Virus record (IMG/VR): IMGVR_UViG_3300032093_000295
Coordinates: 1-41,227 of that record
DNA length: 41,227 nt
Strand: one strand, 5' to 3'
Source: a virus
The translations under genes were made by a program, and so were the position numbers. Below, piece by piece: positions 40,983-41,227 of this stretch. The notes under the pieces are model-generated. The model worked only from the letters and a program-made list of their open reading frames with translations. It was not told the DNA's origin and made no database searches. Within the stretch, counting starts at the first letter, position 1. The number at the start of each line of letters is the position of its first letter.

Positions 40983-41227
40983 GTATTAATGTTTATGATA
41001 ATTTTTTCTCTGAAGAAGACCATAATTATATCATAGAATACTGCAAAAATGCATCATATTATTATGGAGAATATGACAACGATCCTGATATTTTTGATGA
41101 GAAATATTGTACCGGTCTTGTACATGAAGTGTACCATTACACCGACAAATCTCCGCTAAAGGAAAAGACTTACCAACCAGGTGGAGGGCACAATAAATTT
41201 ATAAATCAGCGTAAAATGTTTGATTTG
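40979..41227 (+). CDS. Partial third 2OG-Fe(II) oxygenase-like protein (3' end outside window)
   Basis: Begins in the ATGA overlap at 40979 and is open for 83 codons to the window end. The start MSINVYDNFFSEEDHNYIIE and the later GLVHEVYHYTD and YQPGGGHNKFINQ segments resemble the N-terminal half of prolyl-4-hydroxylase-like 2OG-Fe(II) oxygenases found in cyanophages. The catalytic HxD and distal His would lie beyond the window, so the enzyme class is inferred. Translational coupling to the two preceding oxygenases supports it. Confidence 0.6.
   Translation, partial: MSINVYDNFFSEEDHNYIIEYCKNASYYYGEYDNDPDIFDEKYCTGLVHEVYHYTDKSPLKEKTYQPGGGHNKFINQRKMFDL

Overview
The window looks like part of the late structural region of a large, AT-rich, T4-like myovirus infecting marine picocyanobacteria (a Kyanoviridae-like Synechococcus or Prochlorococcus phage). 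Four lines of evidence support this. All genes lie on the + strand and are packed end to end. Octamers close to the T4-type late promoter TATAAATA recur just upstream of genes or gene blocks. Most proteins carry the mosaic fibre modules 'VGIGTTNPxxxLDVxG' and '[18 protein letters not shown]', which I know from cyanophage virion proteins. A phage tRNA cluster and small cyanophage-type genes interrupt the structural block. No replication, capsid or tail-sheath gene is present, so host and genus are inferred.

Layout. 3-7154: a partial fibre with nonapeptide arrays, a 1305-residue fibre with a LamG-like domain, a 343-residue virion protein and a 73-residue protein. 7179-12164: a 1661-residue fibre with YadA-head-like 17-residue repeats. 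12172-14686: an enzyme cassette (sulfotransferase, two small unknowns, a GT9-like glycosyltransferase) closed by a strong terminator whose U-tract touches a perfect late promoter. 14750-20008: a 1752-residue fibre combining a beta-propeller-like region with more 17-residue repeats. 20014-28329: eight further fibre or virion proteins. 28333-29284: an island with two consensus sigma-70 promoters, two small genes (one a solitary Phd/YefM-like antitoxin) and five tRNAs (Ile-UAU, Met-CAU, Ser-GCU, Ile-GAU, Leu-UAA). 29318-30250: a small unknown and a SAM methyltransferase. 30303-37398: a 2007-residue fibre ending in an S74-type self-cleaving chaperone, followed directly by a glycine-rich adhesin; this order resembles gene 37 then gene 38 of T2/S16-like phages. 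37424-39562: another fibre. 39634-41227: a translationally coupled row of three 2OG-Fe(II) oxygenase-like genes, the last cut by the window end.

How it may work together. The structural genes probably build a set of adsorption fibres and decorations assembled from shuffled modules: repeat shafts, beta-roll and beta-propeller domains, carbohydrate-binding-like domains, and a few recurrent C-terminal domains. Enzymes that transfer sulfate, sugar or methyl groups, or that hydroxylate, sit between fibre genes. They may modify the fibres themselves or remodel host surface glycans; the sequence cannot decide which. The tRNAs read AT-rich codons (AUA, AUU, AGU, UUA) that are visibly common in the late genes. 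Late genes appear to be driven by TATAAATA-like promoters, while the tRNA/antitoxin island carries host-type promoters and could be expressed early.
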